Below, in pieces: positions 8,397 through 17,965 of a stretch of DNA of 64,000 nt. Both the position numbers and the translations under genes were made by a program. Below the pieces are notes generated by a model, which saw nothing but the letters and a program-made list of their open reading frames with translations, made no database searches and had not been told where the DNA came from. Every line of letters starts with the position of its first letter. The stretch's first letter is position 1. The stretch comes from Oscillospiraceae bacterium. Lineage in GTDB: Bacteria; Bacillota; Clostridia; Oscillospirales; CAG-272. The DNA lies in assembly GCA_015064355.1 (NCBI GenBank), contig SVSJ01000003.1, forward strand, positions 1 to 64,000. The letters are read 5' to 3'.

Positions 8397-8695
8397 TTAT
8401 TTCTTTTCTCCGCTTGCTTTAATTTCTCAATAGCATTTATATATCCGCCATCTCCGTAATTGAGGCACTTTCTCACACGGCAAATGGTTGCGGTGCTGAT
8501 ACTTGTCTCTTCTGATATTCTCTGGCAGCTGTATCCCTTTTCAAGCATAACAGCAACGTCGAAGCGCTGTGCCATATCCTGAATTTCTCTGATCGTACAA
8601 ACGTCCTCGAAAAATGCATAGCATTCTTCAAGTGTTTCAAGGCTCATTATCGCTCGAAACAGCTGATCCATTGTGGCGGAGTGAAGGTCAACCAT
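8393..8695 (-). CDS. yerC: TrpR-related YerC/HisR-type repressor
   Basis: A 100-aa helical protein of the YerC/YecD group of TrpR-like regulators. The helix-turn-helix lies in SCQRISEETSISTATICRVRKCL (about residues 56-78). Comparative genomics of Gram-positive bacteria links this family (also called HisR) to histidine gene control; I recall this rather than show it. Here it is the first gene of the his operon, directly behind a strong promoter, and overlaps hisZ by 4 bases. That strongly suggests an autoregulated histidine repressor. A candidate operator lies over the -10 box. Confidence 0.85.
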   Translation of the reverse strand: MVDLHSATMDQLFRAIMSLETLEECYAFFEDVCTIREIQDMAQRFDVAVMLEKGYSCQRISEETSISTATICRVRKCLNYGDGGYINAIEKLKQAEKRNK

Positions 8696-8716
8696 ATCCT
8701 AATCCTCTATTCTGAA

Positions 8717-8736
8717 ATATTACCAGATAATAATAT
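8717..8736. promoter_or_regulatory. Candidate HisR operator overlapping the -10 box
   Basis: ATATTA-N8-TAATAT is a perfect inverted repeat that covers the -10 hexamer of the his promoter. TrpR-like dimers bind such palindromes, and the first gene of the operon encodes one. The site is AT-rich, so chance cannot be excluded. Confidence 0.4.
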
Positions 8737-8758
8737 CACTTTATCATACTAAAGTCAA
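8730..8758 (-). promoter_or_regulatory. Sigma-A promoter of the histidine operon
   Basis: On the minus strand TTGACT (8753-8758), a 17-base spacer and TATTAT (8730-8735) form a near-consensus promoter. The start point would fall near 8723, giving a leader of only about 28 bases. That leaves no room for a T-box or attenuator, so control is probably at the DNA level. Confidence 0.8.
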
Positions 8759-8799
8759 TAGTAATTTTATAAATTTTTGCTATTTTCGGATAAAACTTT

Positions 8800-8852
8800 C
8801 AAAAGAAAATGCCTGCATTATCCGTCGTTTTGCACAACAGACTATGCAGGCA
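8800..8852 (-). terminator. Terminator of the purine operon (after fhs)
   Basis: On the minus strand TGCCTGCAT and ATGCAGGCA (arms 8844-8852 and 8810-8818) close a 25-base loop and are followed by TTTTCTTTTG. It lies 15 bases past the fhs stop and separates the purine operon from the histidine operon promoter. Confidence 0.7.
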
Positions 8853-8867
8853 ATATTATCTTAGGAA

Positions 8868-10547
8868 TTAGAACAGGCCGGTGATCTTTCCGGATGCGTC
8901 TACGTCGATCCTTTCAGCTGCGGGAGACTTGGGAAGGCCGGGCATTGTGAGGATCTCGCCTGTGAGGACTACGATAAATCCTGCACCTGCGGATACCTTA
9001 ATGTTCTTTACTGTAACTGTAAAGCCTTCGGGTGCGCCGAGCTTTGTGGGATCGTCGGAGAAGCTGTACTGTGTCTTGGCGATACATACGGGAAGCTTGT
9101 CAAAGCCGAGAGCTGTGAGTTCTGCGATTTGCTTCTGTGCTGCGGGAAGAATAGAGATTCCCTCGCCGCCGTACACCTTCTTGACAACTGCTTCGATCTT
9201 ATCTGCGATGGTGCCGTCAAGCTCGTAGGAGAAGGTGAAGTCGCCCTTTTCTTCTTCACAGAGGCGAACAACTTCGCGAGCAAGCTCTTCGCCGCCCTTA
9301 CCGCCGTTGGCCCATACTGTAGAGAGGCAGGTGTTAACGCCAAGCTCTCTGCACTTTGCGATGATGAAGTCGATTTCACGGTCTGTATCTGTGGGGAATC
9401 TGTTAACTGCAACAACGCAAGGAAGCTTGTATACGTTCTTGATGTTGGAAACGTGGCGGAGGAGATTGGGGATACCTGCTTCAAGAGCTCCGAGATCTTC
9501 TGTACCAAGCTGTGTCTTTGCGAGGCCGCCGTGCATCTTCAGCGCACGAACAGTTGCTACAACTACAACAGCATCGGGAACGAGGCCTGCTGCGCGGCAC
9601 TTGATGTCAAGGAACTTTTCAGCACCAAGGTCGGCACCGAAACCGGCTTCAGTAATGGTATAGTCTCCCATTTTGAGAGCCATTTTTGTTGCGATTACGG
9701 AGTTACAGCCGTGTGCGATATTTGCGAAAGGACCGCCGTGAACGAATGCAGGTGTGCCTTCGAGTGTCTGAACAAGGTTAGGAGCGAGAGCGTCCTTAAG
9801 AAGTGCAGTCATAGCACCAGCCGCCTTGAGCTGACCGCAGGTTACGGGCTCGCCCTTGAAGTTGTAACCAACGATGATCTTGGAAAGGCGTTCCTTAAGG
9901 TCGGAAATAGAGTTGGACAGGCAGAAAATTGCCATGATTTCGGACGCAACGGTGATGTCGAATCCGTCTTCTCTCGGTACGCCGTTTGCCTTACCGCCCA
10001 TACCGTCTACAATGAAGCGGAGCTGGCGGTCATTCATATCAACGCAACGCTTCCAAGTGATTCTGCGAACGTCGATACCAAGCTCGTTGCCCTGCTGGAT
10101 ATGGTTATCAAGCATAGCTGCAAGGAGGTTGTTAGCAGCGCCGATTGCGTGGAAGTCGCCTGTGAAGTGGAGGTTGATGTCCTCCATAGGAACTACCTGT
10201 GCATATCCGCCGCCTGCCGCACCGCCCTTAACACCGAATACGGGGCCGAGGGAGGGTTCGCGAAGTGCTACGGTTACGTCCTTGCCGATGTATCTGAGAC
10301 CGTCTGCAAGGCCGATTGTCGTTGTTGTCTTACCTTCACCTGCGGGGGTGGGGGTAATAGCGGTTACAAGAACGAGCTTGCCGTTTTTCTTATCCTTTGT
10401 ATCTTCAAGGAGAGAAAGATTTACTTTTGCCTTGTATCTGCCATACTGCTCGATGTATTTCTCGTCGATCTTTGCGGTTTTTGCGATTTCCTGAATGGGC
10501 TTGAGCTCACAGCTCTGTGCTATTTCAATATCTGTTTTGTACTGCAC
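8868..10547 (-). CDS. fhs: Formate--tetrahydrofolate ligase
   Basis: Fhs joins formate to tetrahydrofolate using ATP, giving 10-formyl-THF. The track start at 10562 is TTG and lies inside the GGAGGA ribosome site. The real start is most likely the GTG at 10547, 7 bases after GGAGGA, giving [19 protein letters not shown] and 559 aa, the usual family length. The P-loop is in [37 protein letters not shown], and a C-terminal segment ending in [14 protein letters not shown], match the family. It is the last gene of the purine operon, where PurN and the AICAR transformylase consume its product. A predicted formate channel is encoded in the same operon. Confidence 0.96.
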   Translation of the reverse strand: MQYKTDIEIAQSCELKPIQEIAKTAKIDEKYIEQYGRYKAKVNLSLLEDTKDKKNGKLVLVTAITPTPAGEGKTTTTIGLADGLRYIGKDVTVALREPSLGPVFGVKGGAAGGGYAQVVPMEDINLHFTGDFHAIGAANNLLAAMLDNHIQQGNELGIDVRRITWKRCVDMNDRQLRFIVDGMGGKANGVPREDGFDITVASEIMAIFCLSNSISDLKERLSKIIVGYNFKGEPVTCGQLKAAGAMTALLKDALAPNLVQTLEGTPAFVHGGPFANIAHGCNSVIATKMALKMGDYTITEAGFGADLGAEKFLDIKCRAAGLVPDAVVVVATVRALKMHGGLAKTQLGTEDLGALEAGIPNLLRHVSNIKNVYKLPCVVAVNRFPTDTDREIDFIIAKCRELGVNTCLSTVWANGGKGGEELAREVVRLCEEEKGDFTFSYELDGTIADKIEAVVKKVYGGEGISILPAAQKQIAELTALGFDKLPVCIAKTQYSFSDDPTKLGAPEGFTVTVKNIKVSAGAGFIVVLTGEILTMPGLPKSPAAERIDVDASGKITGLF

Positions 10548-10564
10548 GTCTAAGTCCTCCAAAA

Positions 10565-13500
10565 TTATTTAAAATATTTTACTGCCGCTTCAAACATGCG
10601 GATATCAAAGTTGCCGGGAATATTCTTATAAAGTCCTGCGCCTATACGCTCGCTGTGTCCCATTTTACCGAATACGCGTCCGTCGGGAGAGGTAATACCC
10701 TCTATAGCGTACATGGAATCGTTGGGGTTAAAGTGAACGTCGCTTGTTGCATTGCCATCAAAGTCAACGTACTGGGTTGCAATCTGACCGTTTGCTGCAA
10801 GAGCTTTGATAGTTGCTTCATCAGCAAGGAATCTACCCTCACCGTGAGAGATCGGCACGCTGTAAACGTCGCCTACGTTTGTAAGCGCAAGCCAAGGAGA
10901 CTTGTTAGATGCAATTCTTGTGCGAACGATTCTGGACTGGTGGCGGGCGATCGTGTTGAATGTAAGAGTTGGGCAGTTTTCATCAGTGTCGATGATCTTA
11001 CCGTAAGGAACGAGACCAAGCTTGATAAGAGCCTGGAAGCCGTTACAGATACCGCACATAAGACCGTCATGCTTTTCAAGAAGTTCGGTTACGCCTTCTT
11101 TAATTGCAGCGTTGCGGAAGAATGCTGTAATGAACTTACCGGAGCCGTCAGGTTCGTCGCCGCCGGAGAAACCACCGGGAATGAATACCATCTGTGCTGT
11201 CTTAAGTTCATTAGCGAAGTTTTCAACACTTGCCTGGATATCAGAGGAAGTAAGGTTGCGGATTACGATGATCTCGGGGTCAGCACCTGCGTCACGAACA
11301 GCCTTTGCGCTGTCGAATTCGCAGTTTGTACCAGGGAATACGGGAATAAGAACCTTAGGTCTTGCAACCTTAACTGCAGGAGCAGGTCTTGTTTCAGCTG
11401 TGTAGCAGAAGTTCTCCATAGGAGTCTTTCTGTCAGGAATGTTGCACTTATAAACGCCCTCAAGCTTATCTTCGTAGATACCGAGAAGCTCGTTCATGCA
11501 TACGGACTCGTCGCCAAGTGTGATCTTTCCGTCGTCAGTAACAGTACCGATGCACTGTGCACCATCTATATCACCGTCTGCTTCAACAACGAATGCGCCA
11601 TAGCAATAGTCGAAGATATTTTCTGTAGTAACGTTCTCAAAGCGGAAGCCGAATCCGTTACCAAATGCCATTTTCATAACAGCTTCTGCGATACCGCCCA
11701 TACCGGGTGTGTAGCAGGAAACTGCCTTTTTCTCTCGCATTAGGCTTGTTACCTTATTCATCGTTGCGATGAGAGATTCGGTTTCGGGGAGTCCGTTTTC
11801 GTCAAGCTTCGGGCAGAATACGTAAACCTTGTTGCCGGCCTTCTTGAATTCGGGAGATACGATGTCGCCAACCTTTTCTGTGGTTACTGCAAAAGAAACC
11901 AAAGTCGGAGGAACGTCAAGGTCCTCGAAGGAACCACTCATTGAGTCCTTACCGCCGATTGAGCCGATTCCCAGGTTCATCTGTGCCTTGAATGCGCCAA
12001 GAAGAGCTGCGAGAGGCTTGCCCCAACGCTTGCCGTCCTTACCGAGTCTTTCAAAGTATTCCTGGAATGTGAGATATACGTCCTTGAATTCAGCACCTGT
12101 AGCGATAAGCTTGCAGACAGATTCAACTACTGCAAGATATGCGCCGTGGTAGGGACTCTGTTCGGTGATGAATGGGTTATAACCCCAAGCCATAAGGGAG
12201 CAGTCATCGGTATGCTTCTTCTCAACGGATACCTTCTGAACCATAGCCTGAATAGGAGTAAGCTGGTTCTTACCACCGAAAGGCATAAGCACAGTGCCGG
12301 CACCGATTGTGGAGTCAAACTGTTCGGAAAGGCCGCGCTTGGAGCAGATGTTGAGGTCTGCAGCCATTGCTTTTACGTTGTCAGTGAATGTGCCGCTTAT
12401 CTGCTTTCCCTTGAGTGCGGGAGCAGCTGCGGTTACTGTAATATGCTTGTCAGCGCCGTTTGAGTTGAGGAATTCGCGGCTTACGTCAACGATCTTCTTG
12501 CCGTTCCAGGTCATAACGAGACGCGGATCGGCGTCAACTACTGCAACGGGACAAGCCTGGAGGTTCTCACTCTTTGCGAGAGCAAGGAATTTGTCAATAT
12601 TTTCAGGTTCGATAACAACAGCCATTCTCTCCTGAGATTCGCTGATTGCAAGCTCTGTACCGTCAAGGCCTTCGTACTTCTTGGGGACAGCGTTAAGGTC
12701 GATCTTAAGGCCGTCTGCAAGCTCGCCGATAGCAACGGAAACACCGCCTGCACCGAAGTCATTACAACGCTTGATCATGCGGCATGCTTCAGGGTTGCGG
12801 AACAGTCTCTGGAGCTTTCTTTCTTCGGGTGCGTTACCCTTCTGAACTTCAGCACCGCAGGTTTCAACGGAATGAACATTGTGAGACTTGGAGGAGCCTG
12901 TTGCACCACCGATACCGTCACGACCTGTGCTACCGCCGAGGAGGACAACAACGTCTCCGGGAGCGGGAACTTCACGGCGAACATTTGCCGCGGGAGCAGC
13001 TGCGATTACGGCACCGATCTCCATTCTCTTTGCGGCGTAACCGGGATGGTAGATCTCGTCTACGCTACCTGTTGCAAGGCCGATCTGGTTACCGTAAGAG
13101 GAGTAACCGTCAGCCGCTGTGGTAACGAGCTTTCTCTGGGGAAGCTTACCAGGAATGGTTTCGCTGATAGGCTTAAGAGGATCTGCCGCACCGGTAACGC
13201 GCATTGCGCCGTATACGTAGGAACGACCGGACAGCGGGTCACGGATCGCACCGCCGATACAGGTTGCAGCGCCGCCGAAGGGCTCGATCTCTGTGGGGTG
13301 GTTATGTGTTTCGTTCTTGAAGAGGAGGAGCCAAGGCTCGCTTACGCCGTCAACGTCAACGTTGATCTTAACTGTGCAGGCGTTTATCTCTTCGGATTCG
13401 TCCAGCTTATCAAGCTTACCGTTTGCCTTAAGATGACGCACCGCGATGGTTGCAATATCCATAAGGCAGATGGGCTTTGTTCTGCCGAGAGCTTTTCTCG

Positions 13501-14251
13501 TTTCGATATAATCGTTGTAAGCGTTCTGGAGAAGCTCGTCCTCGAATGTCACGTCATCAATTACGGTGAGGAAGGTGGTGTGACGGCAATGGTCAGACCA
13601 GTATGTGTCGATCATGCGGATCTCTGTGATCGTGGGGTCGCGATCTTCACTTCTGAAATACTCCTGACAGAATACGATATCGTCTCCGTCCATTGCGAGG
13701 CCGTAGTCGCGGCGGAACTCGTCGAGCTCTTCTTTAGTGAGCTTATTAAACCCATCAAGAGTTTTAACATCTGTGGGAATATCGTACTTTGCTTCGAGGG
13801 TTTCGGGAAGTTTAGCGCTGGCTTCTCTCGCTTCAACAGGGTTGATTACGTACTTCTTTATCTCAGCGATTTCTTTGTCGGAGAGGTTTCCGTAAAGTGC
13901 GTACACCTTTGCAGTGCGGATTCTCGGACGCTCACCCTGGGAGATGATCTGGATACACTGTGCAGCGGAGTCTGCTCTCTGGTCAAACTGACCGGGCAGG
14001 AACTCTACCGCGAATACGGTTGCGTCGCCAAAATCCACGTCGTCGTAAACGATGTCAAGCTGAGGCTCGGAAAAGACCGTGGTCTTTGCATACTCAAAAA
14101 GCTCGGGTGCGATATTGTCAGCATCGTAGCGGTTAAAAACGCGAACATCTGTCAGCGCTTCAATGCCGAGGAGTGTGCGTACACTTGAAAGAAGGCCTTT
14201 GGCTTCATTTGCAAGTTCTTTTTTCTTTTCAACAAATACTCTGTATACCAT
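10565..14251 (-). CDS. purL: Phosphoribosylformylglycinamidine synthase, single-chain form
   Basis: A 1228-aa large PurL that converts FGAR plus glutamine and ATP to FGAM. It contains in one chain what PurS, PurL and PurQ do separately in many Firmicutes. The N-terminal PurS-like part is followed by the two ATPase halves ([45 protein letters not shown]). A class I glutaminase domain covers roughly the last 260 residues, with Cys in [11 protein letters not shown] and His in [12 protein letters not shown]. Its glutaminase residues are intact. The start has GGAGG 7-8 bases upstream; purD lies 2 bases before it and fhs follows. Confidence 0.96.
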   Translation of the reverse strand: MVYRVFVEKKKELANEAKGLLSSVRTLLGIEALTDVRVFNRYDADNIAPELFEYAKTTVFSEPQLDIVYDDVDFGDATVFAVEFLPGQFDQRADSAAQCIQIISQGERPRIRTAKVYALYGNLSDKEIAEIKKYVINPVEAREASAKLPETLEAKYDIPTDVKTLDGFNKLTKEELDEFRRDYGLAMDGDDIVFCQEYFRSEDRDPTITEIRMIDTYWSDHCRHTTFLTVIDDVTFEDELLQNAYNDYIETRKALGRTKPICLMDIATIAVRHLKANGKLDKLDESEEINACTVKINVDVDGVSEPWLLLFKNETHNHPTEIEPFGGAATCIGGAIRDPLSGRSYVYGAMRVTGAADPLKPISETIPGKLPQRKLVTTAADGYSSYGNQIGLATGSVDEIYHPGYAAKRMEIGAVIAAAPAANVRREVPAPGDVVVLLGGSTGRDGIGGATGSSKSHNVHSVETCGAEVQKGNAPEERKLQRLFRNPEACRMIKRCNDFGAGGVSVAIGELADGLKIDLNAVPKKYEGLDGTELAISESQERMAVVIEPENIDKFLALAKSENLQACPVAVVDADPRLVMTWNGKKIVDVSREFLNSNGADKHITVTAAAPALKGKQISGTFTDNVKAMAADLNICSKRGLSEQFDSTIGAGTVLMPFGGKNQLTPIQAMVQKVSVEKKHTDDCSLMAWGYNPFITEQSPYHGAYLAVVESVCKLIATGAEFKDVYLTFQEYFERLGKDGKRWGKPLAALLGAFKAQMNLGIGSIGGKDSMSGSFEDLDVPPTLVSFAVTTEKVGDIVSPEFKKAGNKVYVFCPKLDENGLPETESLIATMNKVTSLMREKKAVSCYTPGMGGIAEAVMKMAFGNGFGFRFENVTTENIFDYCYGAFVVEADGDIDGAQCIGTVTDDGKITLGDESVCMNELLGIYEDKLEGVYKCNIPDRKTPMENFCYTAETRPAPAVKVARPKVLIPVFPGTNCEFDSAKAVRDAGADPEIIVIRNLTSSDIQASVENFANELKTAQMVFIPGGFSGGDEPDGSGKFITAFFRNAAIKEGVTELLEKHDGLMCGICNGFQALIKLGLVPYGKIIDTDENCPTLTFNTIARHQSRIVRTRIASNKSPWLALTNVGDVYSVPISHGEGRFLADEATIKALAANGQIATQYVDFDGNATSDVHFNPNDSMYAIEGITSPDGRVFGKMGHSERIGAGLYKNIPGNFDIRMFEAAVKYFK

Positions 14252-14253
14252 TA

Positions 14254-15522
14254 TTATTCCTCCAATGCTGCCATAGCGCGTGCACCGATGTCGTGACGGT
14301 AGTATGCGTTTTCAAAGCTGATTTTATTAACCATTGCATAAGAATCGGCGATTGCATCCTTCAAAGTTTCAGCTATCGCGGTTGCTCCGAGAACTCTACC
14401 GCCGTTTGTGAGCAGTTTACCGTCAGATAACTTTGCGCCTGCAATAAATACGCTGTTTTCAATTTCCTCGGGAATAGTCATCTCAAAGCCCTTTTCGTAG
14501 CTCTGCGGGTATCCCTTGGACGCCATAATTACGCAGCATGCGTGTTTGTCACTGAACTTGACCTCTGTTTCTGCAAGAGTACCGTTTGTGGTTGCCTGCA
14601 TTATAGTGAGAAGGTCGCTTTCAAGGAGCGGAAGGACAACCTGTGTTTCGGGATCACCGAAGCGACAGTTATATTCGATTACCTTTGGGCCATTCGGTGT
14701 GATCATAAGTCCAAAGTAAAGGCAGCCTTTGAAGGTTCTACCCTCAGCGTTCATCGCTTTAATTGTGGGCAGGAAGATTTTTTCCATACATTCCTTTGCT
14801 ACAGATTCTGTGTAGTAAGGATTGGGAGCAACAGTTCCCATACCGCCGGTGTTAAGGCCTGTATCGTTGTCCCCTGCTCTCTTGTGGTCCATTGATGAGA
14901 TCATAGGCACCACTACGTTTCCGTCAGTAAAGGAGAGGACGGACACCTCGGGGCCTGTGAGGAATTCTTCGATTACAATGTGGTCGCCGCTTTTACCGAA
15001 CTGCTTATCCTGCATCATTGAGATAACTGCGTTCTTTGCGGTTTCTCTGTCCTCGGCAATAATAACACCTTTGCCAAGTGCCAGTCCGTCAGCCTTAATT
15101 ACTGTAGGAATCGGGCAGGTCTCAACGTAAGCGAGAGCCTTTTCCATATCGTCGAATACTTCATATGCAGCTGTGGGAATGCCGTATTTCTTCATCAGGT
15201 TTTTTGAGAACACTTTACTTCCCTCAATGATTGCCGCATTTGCGCGAGGACCGAAGCAAGGGATTCCCTCCGCTTCCAGTGCGTCAACGCATCCAAGCAC
15301 CAGCGGATCGTCGGGAGCAACCACTGCGTAGTCGATCTTATTCTCGACAGCAAATTTTGTGATAGCTTCGATGTCTTTTGCACCGATATCCACGAGGGTT
15401 GCATCCTTTGCCATACCGCCGTTGCCGGGGAGGGCGTAGATCTCGGTGACGTTTTTATTTTCTTTGATCTTTTTGATGATGGCGTGTTCTCTTCCGCCAC
15501 CGCCAACTACCATTATTTTCAT
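14254..15522 (-). CDS. purD: Phosphoribosylamine--glycine ligase
   Basis: PurD (422 aa) is an ATP-grasp enzyme that joins phosphoribosylamine to glycine, giving GAR. It begins with MKIMVVGGGGREHAIIKKI and shows PGNGGMAKDA, the ATP-grasp lysine region PTVIKADGLALGKGVIIAED, and the metal-binding segment IEYNCRFGDPETQVVLPLL. Phosphoribosylamine is unstable, so its supply by the PurF-like protein of the same operon matters here. It lies between the AICAR transformylase gene and purL, with an 18-base gap upstream and 2 bases downstream. Confidence 0.97.
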   Translation of the reverse strand: MKIMVVGGGGREHAIIKKIKENKNVTEIYALPGNGGMAKDATLVDIGAKDIEAITKFAVENKIDYAVVAPDDPLVLGCVDALEAEGIPCFGPRANAAIIEGSKVFSKNLMKKYGIPTAAYEVFDDMEKALAYVETCPIPTVIKADGLALGKGVIIAEDRETAKNAVISMMQDKQFGKSGDHIVIEEFLTGPEVSVLSFTDGNVVVPMISSMDHKRAGDNDTGLNTGGMGTVAPNPYYTESVAKECMEKIFLPTIKAMNAEGRTFKGCLYFGLMITPNGPKVIEYNCRFGDPETQVVLPLLESDLLTIMQATTNGTLAETEVKFSDKHACCVIMASKGYPQSYEKGFEMTIPEEIENSVFIAGAKLSDGKLLTNGGRVLGATAIAETLKDAIADSYAMVNKISFENAYYRHDIGARAMAALEE

Positions 15523-15540
15523 ATTTCAGTCCTTATAAGA

Positions 15541-16725
15541 TTAATGGTGGAACAGTCTCATACCGGTAAATGCCATTACCATATCGTTCTTGTCACATTC
15601 TGCAATTACAAGATCGTCACGGATAGATCCGCCGGGCTCTGCAACGTACTTAACGCCGGAAGCGTATGCTCTCTTGATATTGTCAGCAAATGGGAAGAAA
15701 GCGTCGGACGCAAGAGCAACATTGGTGTAGCCGTTAAGCCATTCTCTCTTATCTTCTGCTGTAAGGGGAGCAGGCTGTTCTGTAAAGTAGTTCTGCCAGA
15801 TGCCGTCAGCACATACGTCTTCTTCGTTTCCATTGATGTAGCCGTCGATCACGTTGTCGCGCTCGGGTCTGCCCATTGTGGGAAGGAAAGGAAGTGCGAG
15901 GGTCTTGGGATGCTGGCGGAGAAGCCATGTGTCAGCCTTTGTACCTGCAAGTCTTGTGCAGTGGATTCTGGACTGCTGACCTGCGCCTACACCGATCGCC
16001 TGACCGTCGATGGCGTAGCAAACGGAGTTGGACTGTGTGTACTTCAGTGTGATAAGAGCAACGATAAGGTCGCGCTTTGCAGATTCGGGAAGATCCTTGT
16101 TTGCTGTTACGATATTTTCAAGAAGGTGATTGCCGATCTTAAATTCGTTTCTGCCCTGCTCGAAGGTAATACCGTAAACGTCCTTTGTTTCGATGGGCTC
16201 GGGCTTATATTCAGGATCAATTTCAACGATGTTGTAGTTGCCCTTTCTCTTGGACTTGAGGATTTCAAGTGCTTCGGGCTCGTAACCGGGAGCGATGATA
16301 CCGTCGGAAACTTCACGAGCAATAAGCTTTGCAGTTGTTACGTCGCAAACGTCGGAGAGTGCAACCCAGTCACCGAAGGAGCAAAGTCTGTCTGTGCCGC
16401 GTGCACGAACATATGCACAAGCAAGAGGAGACTCGTCAAGGCCTTCGATATCTTCAACGAAGCAAGCCTTCTTGAGACTGTCGCTGAGAGGAAGACCAAC
16501 AGCTGCAGAGGTAGGAGAAACGTGCTTAAAGGAAGTAGCAGCAGGCATACCAAGGGCTTCCTTCAGTTCTTTTACAAGCTGATAAGAGTTGAATGCGTCG
16601 AGGAAGTTGATGTAACCGGGACGTCCGTTGAGCACGGTGATGGGAAGATCGCTTCCGTCCTTCATAAAGATTCTTGAGGGCTTCTGGTTGGGGTTACAAC
16701 CGTATTTCAGTTCAAATTCTTTCAT
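15541..16725 (-). CDS. purH: AICAR transformylase, stand-alone (PurH C-terminal domain type)
   Basis: A 394-aa protein made only of the AICAR formyltransferase part of PurH; the N-terminal IMP cyclohydrolase domain (about 200 aa) is absent. It transfers the formyl group of 10-formyl-THF to AICAR. Recognisable segments are KYGCNPNQKPSR at the N terminus, FKHVSPTSAAVGLPLSD (the KHxxP catalytic region), TLKYTQSNSVCYAIDGQAIG, GAGQQSRIHCTRLAG, and ALASDAFFPFADNIK with VAEPGGSIRDD near the end. The missing cyclohydrolase activity is supplied by the purO-like gene two genes upstream. Length and motifs fit a form I associate with Clostridia. Confidence 0.92.
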   Translation of the reverse strand: MKEFELKYGCNPNQKPSRIFMKDGSDLPITVLNGRPGYINFLDAFNSYQLVKELKEALGMPAATSFKHVSPTSAAVGLPLSDSLKKACFVEDIEGLDESPLACAYVRARGTDRLCSFGDWVALSDVCDVTTAKLIAREVSDGIIAPGYEPEALEILKSKRKGNYNIVEIDPEYKPEPIETKDVYGITFEQGRNEFKIGNHLLENIVTANKDLPESAKRDLIVALITLKYTQSNSVCYAIDGQAIGVGAGQQSRIHCTRLAGTKADTWLLRQHPKTLALPFLPTMGRPERDNVIDGYINGNEEDVCADGIWQNYFTEQPAPLTAEDKREWLNGYTNVALASDAFFPFADNIKRAYASGVKYVAEPGGSIRDDLVIAECDKNDMVMAFTGMRLFHH

Positions 16726-16752
16726 TGTATCATTGATCCCTTTCGTTTATTA

Positions 16753-17244
16753 TTATTTTGTTCCGTATTTCGAGAGGATATTTTCATATCTCCCCCTGAA
16801 ATGATAGCTCACTTTATTCTTGTTCTCCCCAATTATCTCAAGTCCGAGATGGGTAAGAACCTCTATTGATTTCTTATTCCGCTTGTCTGCATATGCCTCA
16901 ACAAACTCCGTATCTCTAGGAATTATCTCAGTGAGATAACTATAGAGTTCTCGAAAAATTCCCGTTACTTTATACTTCTCTGTAAACTGTATCTCTTCCA
17001 TCATAAAGAGACCTCTGTTAACGAAGTATTGGAAAAATCCTACTATCTCGTCTTTATCGTAGATGAGTAAAATCTGTCTTGGGTCTTTCTGAAGTGAGGG
17101 TTTGACGCAGGAGAGCCAAAATGAGAAATCTTCTTCGTATGAGTTGCCCGTCGGAGCGATAACACTCATATTGGAATAAAGTATGTCAAACAGCTTTGGC
17201 AGAATCAAGTCCGCCTCTGCTTTATTCAAAAATTCGATTCGCAT
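16753..17244 (-). CDS. GNAT-family N-acetyltransferase, substrate unknown
   Basis: A 163-aa protein with a GNAT-like pattern: a beta-rich centre (QILLIYDKDEIVGFFQYFV), a VTGIFRELYSYL segment where the acetyl-CoA-binding loop is expected, and EAYADKRNKKSIEVLTHLGLEIIG, typical of the C-terminal GNAT helix and strand. The classic QxxGxG/A loop is poorly kept, so the call is moderate. It sits inside the purine operon: its ATG overlaps the purO stop by one base (TGATG), and the AICAR transformylase gene follows after 27 bases. Tight coupling suggests co-expression with purine genes, but nothing in the sequence reveals its target. Confidence 0.6.
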   Translation of the reverse strand: MRIEFLNKAEADLILPKLFDILYSNMSVIAPTGNSYEEDFSFWLSCVKPSLQKDPRQILLIYDKDEIVGFFQYFVNRGLFMMEEIQFTEKYKVTGIFRELYSYLTEIIPRDTEFVEAYADKRNKKSIEVLTHLGLEIIGENKNKVSYHFRGRYENILSKYGTK

Positions 17245-17960
17245 CAGTTGTTCTTATTTACGATTCTTGTTTCTGTTTCGCCTGTTGTGATGTCGATATA
17301 TCTTACGAACAAGGAAACCTTGTTATCTTCGTTAAGATTTGTCCAGATAAGGTCTGTGAGAGTGTCAATGTCAGCTTCGGGAAGCTCAAGGGTCTTGGGC
17401 TCGCCTTCAAATGACGGAAGCGGATTGCCGTCGCAGTTGTAGGTGTGGATAAACTTTGCGCGACCTGCGATGGGGTTGGAGTAAGCGTATGTAAATCTTT
17501 CGCAGGAGCTGTCGTCTCCCTCTGCGCTCTTGAGGATGGACATAGCGAAGTTCATTTCGCCGTTTTCTCTGTGGATAATACCGGAAATGCGGGGTGTGAA
17601 GTTTGGCTTGTCATCTTCAAATTCGCGAGTGCGGAGAGCCTGCTCAAAGGTCATCTGCTTGTCCATAAGGTCGTAGATGGTGTCTGTCTGATCGCCGTTT
17701 GTAACGATAGTCTTGTTGCCAAGTACTCTTACAGGATAGTAGATAATAAGGTGGGGGTCGATCATCTTGGATTCGTCGAATGCCTTTGTACGCATTGCAT
17801 CTCCTTCAAGAACGAACACGCGGTTGCGGCTGTTTTCGCTTCTGCCCATAATAAAGTATGCGGTGATAGCCTTTTTACCGTCAGCGCTCTTGCCAATGAT
17901 GATTCCTCTGCCGTGGTATGCGAGAGAGTTAAGCTCTGTTGCGATAGTAGATATTTTCAT
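17244..17960 (-). CDS. purO: IMP cyclohydrolase, archaeal PurO type
   Basis: A 238-aa protein resembling the PurO-type IMP cyclohydrolase, which closes FAICAR to IMP and is unrelated in sequence to the PurH cyclohydrolase domain. Typical segments are LAYHGRGIIIGKSADGK near the N terminus, TAYFIMGRSENSRNRVF, and PHLIIYYPVRVLGNKTIVTNGDQTD. Its place in the operon beside a PurH that lacks the cyclohydrolase domain supports the call. It is 5 bases from purN and overlaps the following GNAT gene by one base. Family length is usually about 200-240 aa, so this is full length. Confidence 0.88.
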   Translation of the reverse strand: MKISTIATELNSLAYHGRGIIIGKSADGKKAITAYFIMGRSENSRNRVFVLEGDAMRTKAFDESKMIDPHLIIYYPVRVLGNKTIVTNGDQTDTIYDLMDKQMTFEQALRTREFEDDKPNFTPRISGIIHRENGEMNFAMSILKSAEGDDSSCERFTYAYSNPIAGRAKFIHTYNCDGNPLPSFEGEPKTLELPEADIDTLTDLIWTNLNEDNKVSLFVRYIDITTGETETRIVNKNN

Positions 17961-17965
17961 TTGAA

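Noticed and set aside
8696-8723. T-box or histidine attenuator ahead of the his operon
   Set aside because: The predicted leader is only about 28 bases long, with no T-box sequence or histidine-rich leader peptide.
9129-10553. 474-aa plus-strand ORF opposite fhs
   Set aside because: It is antisense to a clear Fhs gene, has a Cys/Val-rich composition typical of shadow frames, no family motif, and no ribosome site of its own. It arises from codon usage of the real gene.
12872-14188. 438-aa plus-strand ORF opposite purL
   Set aside because: Shadow of purL; repeated Cys-Cys and Val runs and no recognisable domain.
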